64,000 nucleotides of DNA from JAOPZW01 sp963851295 (GTDB lineage Bacteria; Actinomycetota; Thermoleophilia; Solirubrobacterales; Solirubrobacteraceae), in contig CAWKOS010000001.1 of the NCBI GenBank assembly GCA_963851295.1, forward strand, positions 434,001 through 498,000, written 5' to 3'. Positions 33,359 through 42,333 of the stretch are shown piece by piece (positions within the stretch are counted from its first letter, which is position 1; the number at the start of each line of letters is the position of its first letter). The notes below the pieces were generated by a model that did not search any database, was not told the origin of the DNA, and was given only the letters and a program-made list of their open reading frames with translations. The position numbers were made by a program, and so were the translations under genes.

Positions 33359-34287
33359 CCAACCGCCTCCCTCGTGCCCACAGCCGCGTTCCGGTCCCCT
33401 CTCAGCACGTCTGTGAGCAGATCGACGAAGCCCTCCGGCTGCTCGATGTGAGGCACGTGCGCCGCGTGGCCAACCACGTGCAAGGGCCAGCCGAGTCGCG
33501 TGCTCGCTGCCCGGGCGAGGGACAGCGGAGTCATCCGGTCGTGGCGTCCCCAGAGCAGCGCCGCAGGGATAGCGATCCGTTGCAGCTCAGCGTCCGGGAC
33601 GCGCGTCGTCCCGGCCCTGACCAGCGCGCTCATCGTCCGCTTGGCGCGCGGGCCGCGTGCGCACGAAAGCGTGTAGGCGCTGAACGAATCGAACCACGCA
33701 GGATCCCGCCGACGGGTCCGCTCGCGGTCGAGGAGTGCGAATCGCTCGAACCGCTCTCTGTTTTGCTCGTTCGGGCGCAGCGCGGACCGCGTCGCGACGA
33801 TCCGAAGCCCAAGCGGCATCCGGTAGCGCCCGATCCCGGGCGCGGCGTAGACGACCAGCCGCGAGAGCGAATCTCCGTGCGCGGCGAAGCGGGCGGCCAG
33901 TGTCCCGACGAGCGAATGCGCCACTAGGGTCGGCTCCGCGTCACAGGTCAGGCGAATCAGCTCTCGCAGCCAGCGGGCGAAGCTCTCGTCATTGAGGCGG
34001 CCGAGGGGCTCCGACTCACCAAGACCGGGCGCGTCGGGCACGACGACGCGGTGATTTTCGACCAGGCGCGGGATTACGGGCGCCCAGTAGGCGCCGCCGC
34101 ACTCGATCCCGCCGTGCAGCAGCACCAGCGGCGAACCGGCGCCCCCCTCAAGGAACGCGGTCGAGACGCCGGCGGCATCGAGTTGCCGTTGGCTCACCGG
34201 AAGCCCGGCGAGCACGCGCTCGCGCGCCCCGGCGTCCGGCGTCGGCGGGTGAAGCCCGACCGCCACTCCCGGGCCTCCGTCGGTCAT
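33355..34287 (-). CDS. Alpha/beta hydrolase with an altered nucleophile elbow
   Basis: A 310-residue alpha/beta hydrolase with the oxyanion strand PLVLLHGGIECGGAYWAPVIPRL, the acid region LLWGRHDRMTPLS and the catalytic-His region VVGHAAHVPHIEQPEGF. The nucleophile elbow reads LVAHSLVGTLAA, so both glycines of GxSxG are replaced (Ala and Val) while the Ser is kept. Such variants occur in some esterases and in non-hydrolytic members, so activity should be tested. It overlaps both neighbours by 4 bp. Confidence 0.9.
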   Translation of the reverse strand: MTDGGPGVAVGLHPPTPDAGARERVLAGLPVSQRQLDAAGVSTAFLEGGAGSPLVLLHGGIECGGAYWAPVIPRLVENHRVVVPDAPGLGESEPLGRLNDESFARWLRELIRLTCDAEPTLVAHSLVGTLAARFAAHGDSLSRLVVYAAPGIGRYRMPLGLRIVATRSALRPNEQNRERFERFALLDRERTRRRDPAWFDSFSAYTLSCARGPRAKRTMSALVRAGTTRVPDAELQRIAIPAALLWGRHDRMTPLSLARAASTRLGWPLHVVGHAAHVPHIEQPEGFVDLLTDVLRGDRNAAVGTREAVG

Positions 34288-34706
34288 CGCCCGGCCTCCA
34301 CATCGGCGCCGGCCTCGCGCATCTCGACCGCGATCCCGTTGGCGTCGAGGTTCCTCAACACCACCGGGATGGTCTCGTTGAAGGTCGCGGAGGGGCTGAA
34401 TTCGACGATCTCAGTGCCCGCGTAATAGACGGGCGTGTGGCCAGCCCCGACGTAATACGCCTCACCCGCCTCATAGGTCTCCTCGCGGTCGGCGAAGCGG
34501 AAGCCGATCCTGCCTTGGATCACATAGCCCCAGCGAGGAAGCTGTGCACGGTCTTCGGGCAGACCACGGAAGAGCGGGGCGAGGTCGGCGTCGGCGGTGT
34601 GTCTCTCGAAGCAGACGGCGTAGCCGCCCTCGAGATCGGCGTGGTCGATGTCCACGCCATCCCACGTGACCTTAGTCGCGGCCTTGTCCTTGGACACGCT
34701 CGGCAT
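34284..34706 (-). CDS. Cupin-domain protein
   Basis: 140 residues from the ATG at 34706, which has AAAGGAGG 7 bases upstream. The double-stranded beta-helix motif 1 region is PRWGYVIQGRIGFRFADREETYEAGEAYYVGAGHTPVYYAG. Few metal-binding His are left, so it may be a binding rather than a catalytic cupin. It resembles the cupin at 60.6 kb (same WGYxxxGR ... YEAGxAYYxxxGHxP layout). First gene of the four-gene overlapping operon and just downstream of a LuxR/TPR regulator. Confidence 0.9.
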   Translation of the reverse strand: MPSVSKDKAATKVTWDGVDIDHADLEGGYAVCFERHTADADLAPLFRGLPEDRAQLPRWGYVIQGRIGFRFADREETYEAGEAYYVGAGHTPVYYAGTEIVEFSPSATFNETIPVVLRNLDANGIAVEMREAGADVEAGR

Positions 34707-34827
34707 CTCGGGCCTCCTTTGTGCGCTGACGGCCGACCGACGGTAGGGCCGTCGCCCCCAACCGCGCATCGGCGAAGCCACCCAACTTCCGCGCCTCGGC
34801 GGCGTGGGTGATCTCACCCACCGGCGG

Positions 34828-36477
34828 TCAGAGCAGCCGGTGCTCGTAGGCGTAGGCGGTGGCTGCGGTACGTGAGGAGACGCCGAGCTTGGCGAAGATG
34901 TTGCTGACGTGCCGATCGACGGTGCGCTCGCTGAGCACCAGCTCGCTGGCGATCGCCTTATTCGTGTCGCCGGCGGCGAGGTGGCGGAGGACCTCAAGCT
35001 CGCGATCGGTGAGCTCGTGAACGTCGCCCCGTGGACCACCGCCGAGCGACCGGAGCCGAGCGAGATCCGGCGACGCCCCTAGCTCGGAGTACGCCGCGCG
35101 GCTCACCTCCAGCTCTAGCTTCGCCGTGTCCTCGTCCTCGAGAACACGGCAGGCACGGCCGGCGAGCTCACGCACGCGGGCCGCCTCGTAGGGCGCCTTG
35201 AGCTCCTGCCATACGTCCCTTGCGTGGCGAAGCGATGCCAGCGCGCTGACGGCGTCGCCCGCAGCGAGCTCGACCGCGCCCCGCGCCTGCGCCGCCAGCG
35301 CCCCGAGGGCGCCCCTCTCCTGACCCGCGGCGATCGACTCGAGCTCGCGGCAGGCGCCGCGGGCCGCTTCGATGTCGTCGACAGCGAGCATGATCTCGAT
35401 GAAGGCCGGGAGGATCCCCGTCCGCTCGCCGGCTTCTTGCATCTCCGCGACCACCCTGCGGATCGTGCTCGCTGCCGCGTGGGGCTCGCCCTGGGCGAGT
35501 CGCAGCAGAGCAAGGCCCGGCTGTGGCTCGTGTCCGAGCCGGCTCGCCTCCCGATAGGCCGCCTCGGCTGCGCCGAAGTGGCCGCGCAGTCGGTGGATCT
35601 CGCCCTGCCGGAAACACGCCTCCCCCGCCGCGCCGGGGTTCTCACCCCGAAGGCAGCGCTCGGCGGCCCGGCGCGCCTCCGCCAGGGCATCCGAGAACTC
35701 ACCCTCGAGCTGCATGATCTCAGCCCGATGCACGAGACAGCGGCCGGTGAACGCAATGACGTCGGGCTGGCGCGCGCACCAGGCCGAGAGGGCAGCCGTC
35801 CACTCCCGGGCGCGGCGGACGTCGTGAGCAGCCTGGCAGGCAAGAATCACGCCGCAGTAGACGATCCCGGCGACGATCGGGGAGAGCTCGCGCGCGGTCA
35901 CAGCCACCATCGCCTCGTCCAGCAGGCCCAGGCCCTCTTTGAGACGGCCGATCCTGATCAGGATCTCGCCCTGTTCATGGGTGGCCAGGGCAAACAGGTC
36001 GGGGTCGCCGAAGCGCTCTCCGATCGCAGCGGCCTCGCCGGCGGTAGCGGCAGCCGCCTCCCAGTCGTCGCTCGCCCCCTGCTCGAACACCGTCGGCAGC
36101 AGCAGGTAGCCGTGCTCGACTCGATCGCCCTCCTGGCGCTCGAGCAGCCGACGAGCGCGTCGCAGCCAGCCGCTCGCACGCCCGATCTCCCCATGGCTCG
36201 CGAGAGTCACGCCGATCCAGAACGCGCAGCGCAGGGCGGCGAGCTCATCACCCGCCTCCAGGTGGACGCGATGCGCGCGCTCGAGCAGGTCGCGATACTC
36301 GGACTCGCGACCGACCATGTACGCGCAGGTGGCGAGGAGCGCAAGGTCGTCAGGCGCGAGCGAGACCTCCCGGTCAGCCCGCGAGAGCGACTCGTACGCG
36401 TCCAGCCAGGCTTCCCGCAAATAGGCCTCACGTCCCCGCTCGAGCGCCGCCACGGCATTCACCTCGACGATTATCAC
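34828..36477 (-). CDS. LuxR-family regulator with TPR-like sensor region
   Basis: A 549-residue regulator. Residues ~1-470 are helical TPR-like repeats (ALERGREAYLREAWLDAYESLSRADREV; AAEAAYREASRLGHEP and so on). The C-terminal LuxR HTH (~480-545) is HELTDRELEVLRHLAAGDTNKAIASELVLSERTVDRHVSNIFAKLGVSSRTAATAYA. There is no Walker A, so unlike LAL regulators it has no ATPase module. A homologue of similar length lies at 47.5 kb. It is transcribed in the same direction as the cupin-hydrolase-methyltransferase-SRPBCC operon 121 bp downstream and probably controls it. Confidence 0.92.
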   Translation of the reverse strand: MIIVEVNAVAALERGREAYLREAWLDAYESLSRADREVSLAPDDLALLATCAYMVGRESEYRDLLERAHRVHLEAGDELAALRCAFWIGVTLASHGEIGRASGWLRRARRLLERQEGDRVEHGYLLLPTVFEQGASDDWEAAAATAGEAAAIGERFGDPDLFALATHEQGEILIRIGRLKEGLGLLDEAMVAVTARELSPIVAGIVYCGVILACQAAHDVRRAREWTAALSAWCARQPDVIAFTGRCLVHRAEIMQLEGEFSDALAEARRAAERCLRGENPGAAGEACFRQGEIHRLRGHFGAAEAAYREASRLGHEPQPGLALLRLAQGEPHAAASTIRRVVAEMQEAGERTGILPAFIEIMLAVDDIEAARGACRELESIAAGQERGALGALAAQARGAVELAAGDAVSALASLRHARDVWQELKAPYEAARVRELAGRACRVLEDEDTAKLELEVSRAAYSELGASPDLARLRSLGGGPRGDVHELTDRELEVLRHLAAGDTNKAIASELVLSERTVDRHVSNIFAKLGVSSRTAATAYAYEHRLL

Positions 36478-36605
36478 CCGCCGTGCGGGCGCTGACCCAT
36501 GCTCCCCCGCCGTGGCAGCCCCGCGCCTCTCGCTTGGTCACGGCCGACCAACGCTGTCGCACTGCACGACGAGCGAGCGCGCCGGCACGGACGCCTGAAG
36601 CGCCT

Positions 36606-36707
36606 GCTCTGGACGAGCAGCGAGCGCCTCGAGGCGCCGTGGGCTCGCGCCTGCTTCGGTGGCGAAGCGACAGCGCCGCGAGCTGGTCACTCGCGCCTGC
36701 TCTCGCG
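36606..36707 (-). repeat. Inverted repeat, right copy (~102 bp)
   Basis: Reverse-complement partner of 31293-31395, about 90% identical by eye. It lies between the LuxR/TPR gene and the 3' end of the relaxase gene, within a 317-bp region with no gene. Confidence 0.85.
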
Positions 36708-36794
36708 TGGGACGAGGCGTCTCGGTTGAGGCTCACGACATGGCGGGAGAGGACGAAACGAAGCGCAGCGACGGGAGGCTCGTGAATGTGCGCC

Positions 36795-39700
36795 TCAGAC
36801 CTCGTGCGAGTGTCGACGCGCGTTGTGATGCCCGAGGTCTCGTTGAGCGCGTTGGAGGTCGTGGTGGGCGCGTTGCCAGTGCGCGCGTCCTGGCCTGTCG
36901 CTCGGTGGCGGCCCCAGCGCGTGGCGGTCGTCGGTGATGGCGTGGTCGAAGCGGTAGGCCTCGATGCGCGTGGCGGCTTGCTGCCAGGTGCTGCGAGCGC
37001 GCGGCTGTTCGGGGAGAGCGCCGAGCGCTTGGGTGAGGTAGGGAGCTGGTTGCTCGAGCGCGATGCGCAGATGCGCGCGGTGGCGGCTTGAGAGCTGCGC
37101 GTTGAGCTCGGCAGCGCGCTCGCGTAGCGCGCGGCGCTCGCCCTCCCATGCCGTCCGGTCGGGGAGGCTGCTTGAGAGGTTGCGCTCACGCTCGACAGCC
37201 GCCGCGATTTCCCCCTCGGCGAGCTTGAGGCGTTGGCGTTCCAGCGCGCGTTCGGCGGAGTCCGCGGCGCGCCAGCGGCCCAGCTTGCCCAGGGCCGGTT
37301 GGTCGAGCTCGGCGATGCGCGCCCGAGCACTGTCAGCGGCGCGCTGCGCCTCTGCCCGGGCGCTGCGGGCGGCGTGCAGCTGGTCGACGAGGTGTTCGGG
37401 GTATTGGCCGATGCGCGCGCGAAGCTGCGCGAGGTCGGCCTGCAGCTCGAGGACAGACGGCGGCGCGATGGCACGCTCCGCGGACAGCCGGACGGGCTCG
37501 AGGTGGGATGGGGTGTGGTTGCGCGTGGCGTCGATGCGGTCCAGGGCGAGGTCCTCGTCGTCGCGACAACGCATAGCCGTCTGGAGGCGCTCGATGAGCG
37601 ATCGCTGGTCGCTCAGCTCGGCGTGCTGGCCAGGCGCGATCTCAGTTCGGTCGAGCTCGCGCTCGGTCGGGGTGTCGAGGAGGAAGAGCTCGGTGGGTTC
37701 TCGCGCGCGCGAGAGCGCGGTGTAGGACCAGTTGCGGGTGAAGTCCTCGGGGCGACCGACGACGCCCGCCCACTCCACCGTGGCGCCCTGGATGGTGTGC
37801 GCGGTCAGCACGTAGGCGTGCTGGAGATGCTCGGCCACATACGGCGCATCCAGCCGGCGTTGGGCGCCGGCGTCGGTGCGCACGACGAGGTCCTTCTCGG
37901 TCGGGTCGACGGAGATCACCGTGCCGCGCATGCCGTTGTCGACTGCGCGCTCGTGGTCGTTGCGACGCGCGACGACCCGATCACCCACCGCGAAGTCGCA
38001 GCCACCGATGTGGACGCTCTCACCCAGGCGGCCGTCACGCTTGAGCTCGGAGCGGATGAGGGCGTTGAGGCGCTCGCGACGCTGGTTGTCACGCACCACC
38101 AGTACGGCTTGCCCCCAGGGGCATTCGGCCTGGTGCTCGCGCCACGCGGCGATCGCGGCGCGCTCCCCCGCGCTTGCGTCCTGCGCCTCGCCGATGTAGA
38201 GGTGCACGTGGCGGCGGGCGGCCTTCTCGGCGGTGTAGTTGGTGGGGTCGCCGCGATGCACCTGGGCCAGCAGCTGGCGCTCGCGCGGATCGCGCTGGCG
38301 CATGACTTCGCGCAGCTCGTATGAGCCCAGCCGGTCGGTGAGCGACCCGAGCCAGCCGCCGGCCTGGACGCTTGAAAGCTGACCGGAGTCGCCGATCGCG
38401 ATCACCTTCACCCGAGCCGTGCGGGCGTGCGCCATGACGCGCGCGGTCTCGCGGGTGCTCGCCATCCCCGCCTCGTCCAGGATCAACACCGCCGGGTCAG
38501 CGCCGAGGCCCTCCCGTTCGAGGTCGAGCGTCAGGCGCGTCAGCGTCGAGGCGTGGCCGATACGGGCTTGCTCGGTGAGCTCCCGGACGGCTCGTCCCGT
38601 CGGCGCGGTGCCCAGGACTCGATAGCCCGCGGCCGCGTAGGCCTCGGCGAGCAGACCGGCGGTGAACGTCTTGCCCGTCCCCGCTAACGCCTCGACCGTC
38701 TCCACCCCGTGACCGCTGGACGTCAGCCCACGGATCACCCGGGCCTGTTCTGCGGTCGGCGCGTGCGGCGCGTTGGCCAGCACGGTCTCGACCAGCGCAG
38801 AATTGAGCCTGCCCGTGCCTTCGCCGCGGCGCGCCTGCGCGCCCTGCACGATCGCCTGCTCATGGGCCAGCAGATCGCTCGTCGTAAATCGCCGCTCAGT
38901 CAGACCGCTTGCACGGTGCACGTCGTCACGAGCCAGGAACTCCGTTGCGGCGCGCTCCACCGAGTCGACCGGTGCCCCCTGCCCATGCGCAGCCGCCCAC
39001 GCCATCACCGCCTCGCGCCTGGCGAACGTGTTCTGCTTCTCGGTCAGCCCGCCCGCCCCGACCAGCTCGACGCTCGCCACCCGCGGATCGGGGATCTCGG
39101 GCGCCCTCGCCGGTCCGAGCACCAGCGCGGCGAGCTCGTAGACGCCGAGTCCGTGCTCGGCCGCCCGAGCGCGCACGACGTCCCGCCACGGCGCCGTGTC
39201 GATCCCATAGCGCTTGCGACCGCGCGTGTCGTCCGCGATCGCCTCACGCCCGCCATCCCCGACCTGGACGCCCGCCGCCACCAGTTCGCGCTCGCGCTCC
39301 ACGATCTGCCGCCGACGCGTGGAGAACTCCCGCAACACGCCCGGGGCGAGCTGCTCGATCTCCGCCATCCCATTGCGCACCAGCCCCCAGCGCACCCACG
39401 GCAGACGCTCGCGCACAGCGGCGCGCAAATGCGCCTGGTAGAGGAAACCCGCGGCCTTGGCGTGCTGATAGATCGGGGTGGCGTCAAGCGCCGTCCACCG
39501 CCCATCGGGGCCACGGGCCATGTTCGCCGCCACCACATGCGTATGCAGCTGCGGGTCCTCAGCGCGGCTCATGCGATGGCGATACGCCGCGGCCACGAAC
39601 CCTCCCCCTGCCTCGTGGCGCACCCCGCCACGGCCGCGTCGCACCCGGCACGCCTCGCGCTCCAGCTAGCCGAGGGCCGCGTCGACCGCGGACTCGTGCG

Positions 39701-40031
39701 CGTCGACCAGCGCGCCAGCCAGCGCCGGCTCGCCGATCGCGAACAGCACGCTCACCGACTTCGGCGCCGAGAACGTCAGATCAAACGCCGCCACCTTCGA
39801 ACGCCCGCCCACGTGCTTGAGCCGCTCGCCCGTCCCGGGGTCGCGACCATCCATGAGCGCCATGAAGCCGTCGTCGTCAACCCGGCCGCCGACCTGGAGG
39901 GCCTCGGCGCCGCTGCCGGTCCAGCGGCCCGGGGACTCCCCGCGGCCGGAGTAGTAGTCATCGCGCCCCTGCGCGACCTGACGCTCGTAATAGCGCGACT
40001 GCTCGACCGTCAACTTGCCGATCGACAACAC
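36795..40031 (-). pseudogene. MobF-family relaxase-helicase (TraA-like) interrupted by an in-frame TAG
   Basis: One continuous frame of about 1,078 codons from GTG 40031 to 36795, broken only by a TAG at 39666-39668. Before it are the relaxase N-terminus (LSIGKLTVEQSRYYERQ with the nucleophilic Tyr pair) and FSAPKSVSVLFAIGEP. After it come the metal-binding HTHVV, the helicase Walker A (ALAGTGKTFTAG), VLILDEAGMAS and the remaining RecD-like motifs. The family has Tyr at this position (AALGYLE), so a TAC to TAG change is likely. Tyr and metal site are now on separate fragments, so nicking should fail unless the TAG is read through. A GTG at 39644 could restart the helicase part. Confidence 0.9.
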
Positions 40032-40117
40032 CGCGTCCGCTCCGCCTAGGCTCCGCTACCCCGAGAGGCAGCAGCAGCTGCTTCGGCGCCTCTAGCGAAG
40101 TTCAACCGCCTCATACA

Positions 40118-40131
40118 GTTGCAAACTACCG
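40118..40131 (-). promoter_or_regulatory. 14-bp motif upstream of the relaxase, shared with the excisionase
   Basis: GTTGCAAACTACCG, identical to 30365-30378. It lies 87 bp upstream of the relaxase start. The 247 bp between 40032 and 40278 has no gene and is the natural place to look for oriT. Confidence 0.45.
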
Positions 40132-40278
40132 TCAAAGCATCCGTTGGTGCAAATGTGTGCGTCGCCGAGCGAAGCGAGGGACGCGGGGAGCCTTTCCGGC
40201 GACGACGGCAGGCTGGGCAGAGAGTCCAGCGCAGGGCGCTAGAGCCGGCGCGCAAAGCGCGCCTGGCGGTGGCTCGGG

Positions 40279-40701
40279 CTACGGAGGTTCGGCCCAGGCG
40301 CCGACGGCCTGCTCGAGCGCGCGTGGGCTGACGTCGACGCTCACGTGGTGCTGCGTTAGGTCGCTGAGCGCGGCTTGGAGCTCGCCAGCATGATCGAGCA
40401 GGCACGCGCGCGCGTGTGTGAGGCCCAGCTGCTCGCCGGGCAGGACGCGCTGGGCGAGCCGGTCCTGGCGCTCGGGCCCGAGATGCAGGTGCGAGACGGC
40501 AGTGTCGCCGTCGAGAGCGCCGAGATAGCAGGAGGTCAAGCCGTAAACGCGGTCTGGGAGCGTCGTGGCGATGACGACGACGTAGCCGCCTGCGGTGGCG
40601 ATCGTTGTCGAGCTGCGCTCGATCGTGGTGGCGATCGCCACGGTAAAGTCGTCGAGGACTCGCCGCACGAGCGCCCCGACGCTACAGGGCGCCCGAGACA
40701 C
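40279..40701 (-). CDS. Hypothetical protein of the mobile element
   Basis: 140 residues with G/C-rich third positions and a sensible protein pattern: TIATAGGYVVVIATTLPDRVYGLTSCYLGALDGDTAVSHLHLGPERQDRLAQRVLPGEQLGLTHARACLLDHAGEL. No known domain is recognised. It sits between the relaxase and other small element genes on the same strand, the usual place for accessory mobilization proteins. A frame on the other strand covers much of the same bases but has a poorer composition. Confidence 0.6.
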   Translation of the reverse strand: MSRAPCSVGALVRRVLDDFTVAIATTIERSSTTIATAGGYVVVIATTLPDRVYGLTSCYLGALDGDTAVSHLHLGPERQDRLAQRVLPGEQLGLTHARACLLDHAGELQAALSDLTQHHVSVDVSPRALEQAVGAWAEPP

Positions 40702-40718
40702 TCGTGCGGTGGCTCGCT

Positions 40719-41060
40719 TCAGCCGCCGCGCGCGCGGTGCTCGCCGCGTGCCGCACGAGGCGGGCAGCGAACGAGCGACTCGGCGACGAGTTCGCGCTGT
40801 CCGCCGTGGTCAGCGACCTCGGGCGTGTAGAGCGCAACGAACGCGAACTCTCCGTTCACGAGCGGAACTTCGGACGGCCGACGGCTCGCCCAGTGCAAGC
40901 ACAGGCGCATGGAGAACTCGCCCGCGTGCATCGCGCGCACGCGCTCGTCGGGAGTCATCGCCCACAGTCGCGCCTTCTGCTCTTCCCACATCGGGTCGTG
41001 GAGCAGCCAGTCGGGGGTCTGGCCGTGCGCGCCGGCCGAGGTCTGAACGTTGGTCGTCAT
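40719..41060 (-). CDS. Hypothetical protein of the mobile element
   Basis: 113 residues from the ATG at 41060 (AGGAGT upstream), in an ATGA overlap with the preceding Cys-rich gene. The central part DPMWEEQKARLWAMTPDERVRAMHAGEFSMRLCLHWASRRPSEVPLVNGEFAFVALYTPEVAD is acidic and well ordered. No enzymatic motif is recognised. It is part of the minus-strand run from the zinc-ribbon gene and SSB down to the relaxase. Confidence 0.7.
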   Translation of the reverse strand: MTTNVQTSAGAHGQTPDWLLHDPMWEEQKARLWAMTPDERVRAMHAGEFSMRLCLHWASRRPSEVPLVNGEFAFVALYTPEVADHGGQRELVAESLVRCPPRAARGEHRARGG

Positions 41061-41257
41061 CGGGACTCCTTGGCGTCGACGAAGCGCAGGCATGCGCAGT
41101 AGGCGTATTCGGTGTCACGGCCGTCGTCGAGGACGTAGACCAGCTCCTCGGGGGCCTCGACGGCCAGACAGCGGGTGTCCCCGCTGCCTGGCTCCGCGTG
41201 ACCGCTCGCGCGGTGAGCGCAGATGCACAGGCGGTCACGCACTGCGGCGGCGGTCAT
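41057..41257 (-). CDS. Small Cys-rich protein (possible zinc binder)
   Basis: 66 residues with CICAH, a middle Cys (DTRCLAVE) and CACLRF near the C-terminus, five Cys plus one His. This spacing suggests one structural zinc site. It is 9 bp after the SSB stop and overlaps the next start by 4 bp, so it is co-translated. Function unknown; it could be a DNA-binding accessory factor of the element. Confidence 0.65.
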   Translation of the reverse strand: MTAAAVRDRLCICAHRASGHAEPGSGDTRCLAVEAPEELVYVLDDGRDTEYAYCACLRFVDAKESR

Positions 41258-41266
41258 CCGCCGGGG

Positions 41267-41641
41267 CTAAAACGCGATGTCGTCGTCCGCGGGGCGCGAC
41301 TGCGCCTCGCCGGCATCGTCGACCGCGTCGCCGGCGCCCTTGGGTGCGGCGAGGAACTCGACGTGCCCGACGGCCTGGTGGCCGGACCGCTTGGCGCCGT
41401 CGGCGGTCTCCCACTCGGCGTACTCGAGGCGCCCGCTCACGGCCACGAGCCAGCCCTGCGTGAGGACCTTGGCCGCGGCCTCGGCGGGCTTGCCGAACGA
41501 GGCCACGTCGATGTAGCCGGTGGCGTTGCCGCGGCCCATGCGGTCGACGGCGAGGCGCATCTTGCAAACGCTGGCCCCGTCGGGCAGGGCACGCAGGTCG
41601 GGGTCGCGCGTGAGGCGGCCGGTGAGGTCGATGGCGTTCAT
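41267..41641 (-). CDS. ssb: Single-stranded DNA-binding protein
   Basis: 124 residues with an OB-fold: MNAIDLTGRLTRDPDLRALPDGASVCKMRLAVDR, GYIDVASFGKPAEAAAKVLTQGWLVAVSGRLEYAEWE and a short acidic tail ending DDDIAF, the tip that binds partner proteins. It is shorter than chromosomal SSBs because the flexible linker is reduced, as is usual for plasmid or integrative-element copies that protect transferred single strands. A good GGAGG precedes the ATG. Confidence 0.93.
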   Translation of the reverse strand: MNAIDLTGRLTRDPDLRALPDGASVCKMRLAVDRMGRGNATGYIDVASFGKPAEAAAKVLTQGWLVAVSGRLEYAEWETADGAKRSGHQAVGHVEFLAAPKGAGDAVDDAGEAQSRPADDDIAF

Positions 41642-41992
41642 GTGGCTCCTCCTTGGCCCGGCGGTGCGGGGCCGTTCGGGGGTTGGTTGACGGAGCGCAG
41701 GCGTGCCGGGATGGGTGACAACGCACGCGCCACCTTCGAGGCAGGGCGACGCAGGAGCCGCCGTTCGGCGCAGCCGGCGAAGGTGGCGTGGCGGATGTCA
41801 CCCGCTCCGGCGATGCTGAAGCGCAGGCAATCCGGCCCCCGAACGACCCCGGGCTCCGAGGTTTCGGAGCGCGTGCCCGCGGATGCCATCGCCTTATGGG
41901 TCGTCGTATCTCCCGGGCTCCGTGCCGGGGCGAGAAGCTGCGCGCCGCCCTGATGGCGTCGTCTGCGCGGGGCTCCTGGTCGCAGTCGGCGG
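41642..41992. other. 351-bp stretch without a supported gene
   Basis: Between SSB and the zinc-ribbon gene. An open minus-strand frame (41638-41889) overlaps the SSB start but reads like random GC-rich translation, so I do not call it. Nothing else is recognised. Confidence 0.5.
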
Positions 41993-42307
41993 TCATCGCG
42001 TGCGCTCGAGCAGGAGCGCCGTCGCGCGGCGGATGACGTCGCAGAACACGCACTCGGTGGAGGGTGCGTGCTCGTGGGCGTGCAGCCAGCGCCGCTGCTC
42101 GTGGTCGGCGATCAACCGGCGGGCCAAGCGATCGATCCGCGCTTCGTAGGCGCGCGTGCAGCTGGGGCAGCGCCAGCCATCGCGCAGCGGAGACCAGCCG
42201 GGACCCGCAGCGCTCAGATCCTCAGGCGCGAAGCTCCGCGCGCAACGGCAGCACCTGCGCGCCGGTCGACGGGACTCGGGAGGGATGACCCACGGTTTGG
42301 GCACCAT
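41993..42307 (-). CDS. Zinc-ribbon-like hypothetical protein
   Basis: 104 residues with CCRCARSF and WRCPSCTRAY forming a zinc-ribbon pair, and a further CVFC near the C-terminus (STECVFCDVIRRA), enough for a zinc site. The middle ARIDRLARRLIADHEQRRWLHAHEHAP is helical. It is the first gene of the minus-strand run that includes SSB and ends in the relaxase. A LexA-like box lies 13 bp upstream of its ATG. Confidence 0.7.
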   Translation of the reverse strand: MVPKPWVIPPESRRPARRCCRCARSFAPEDLSAAGPGWSPLRDGWRCPSCTRAYEARIDRLARRLIADHEQRRWLHAHEHAPSTECVFCDVIRRATALLLERTR

Positions 42308-42319
42308 GCCGCCATCATG

Positions 42320-42333
42320 CGAACACGTGTTCT
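42320..42333. promoter_or_regulatory. LexA-like (SOS) box upstream of the element's SSB/relaxase run
   Basis: CGAACACGTGTTCT contains a perfect 12-bp palindrome GAACACGTGTTC (42321-42332) and fits the actinobacterial/Gram-positive LexA pattern GAAC-N4-GTTC. It is 13 bp upstream of the ATG at 42307, with a TATAGG on the coding strand about 7 bp further up. Damage-induced transfer or excision would follow if LexA binds here. Confidence 0.55.

Noticed and set aside
31293..36707. A classical IS-type composite transposon
   Set aside because: The inverted repeats are ~102 bp, contain no transposase frame, and none lies between them. Only an inverted-repeat-bounded block can be claimed.
41638..41889. 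An 83-residue minus-strand frame overlapping the SSB start
   Set aside because: The 4-bp overlap looks attractive, but the amino-acid pattern is not protein-like and the Shine-Dalgarno of ssb lies inside it.
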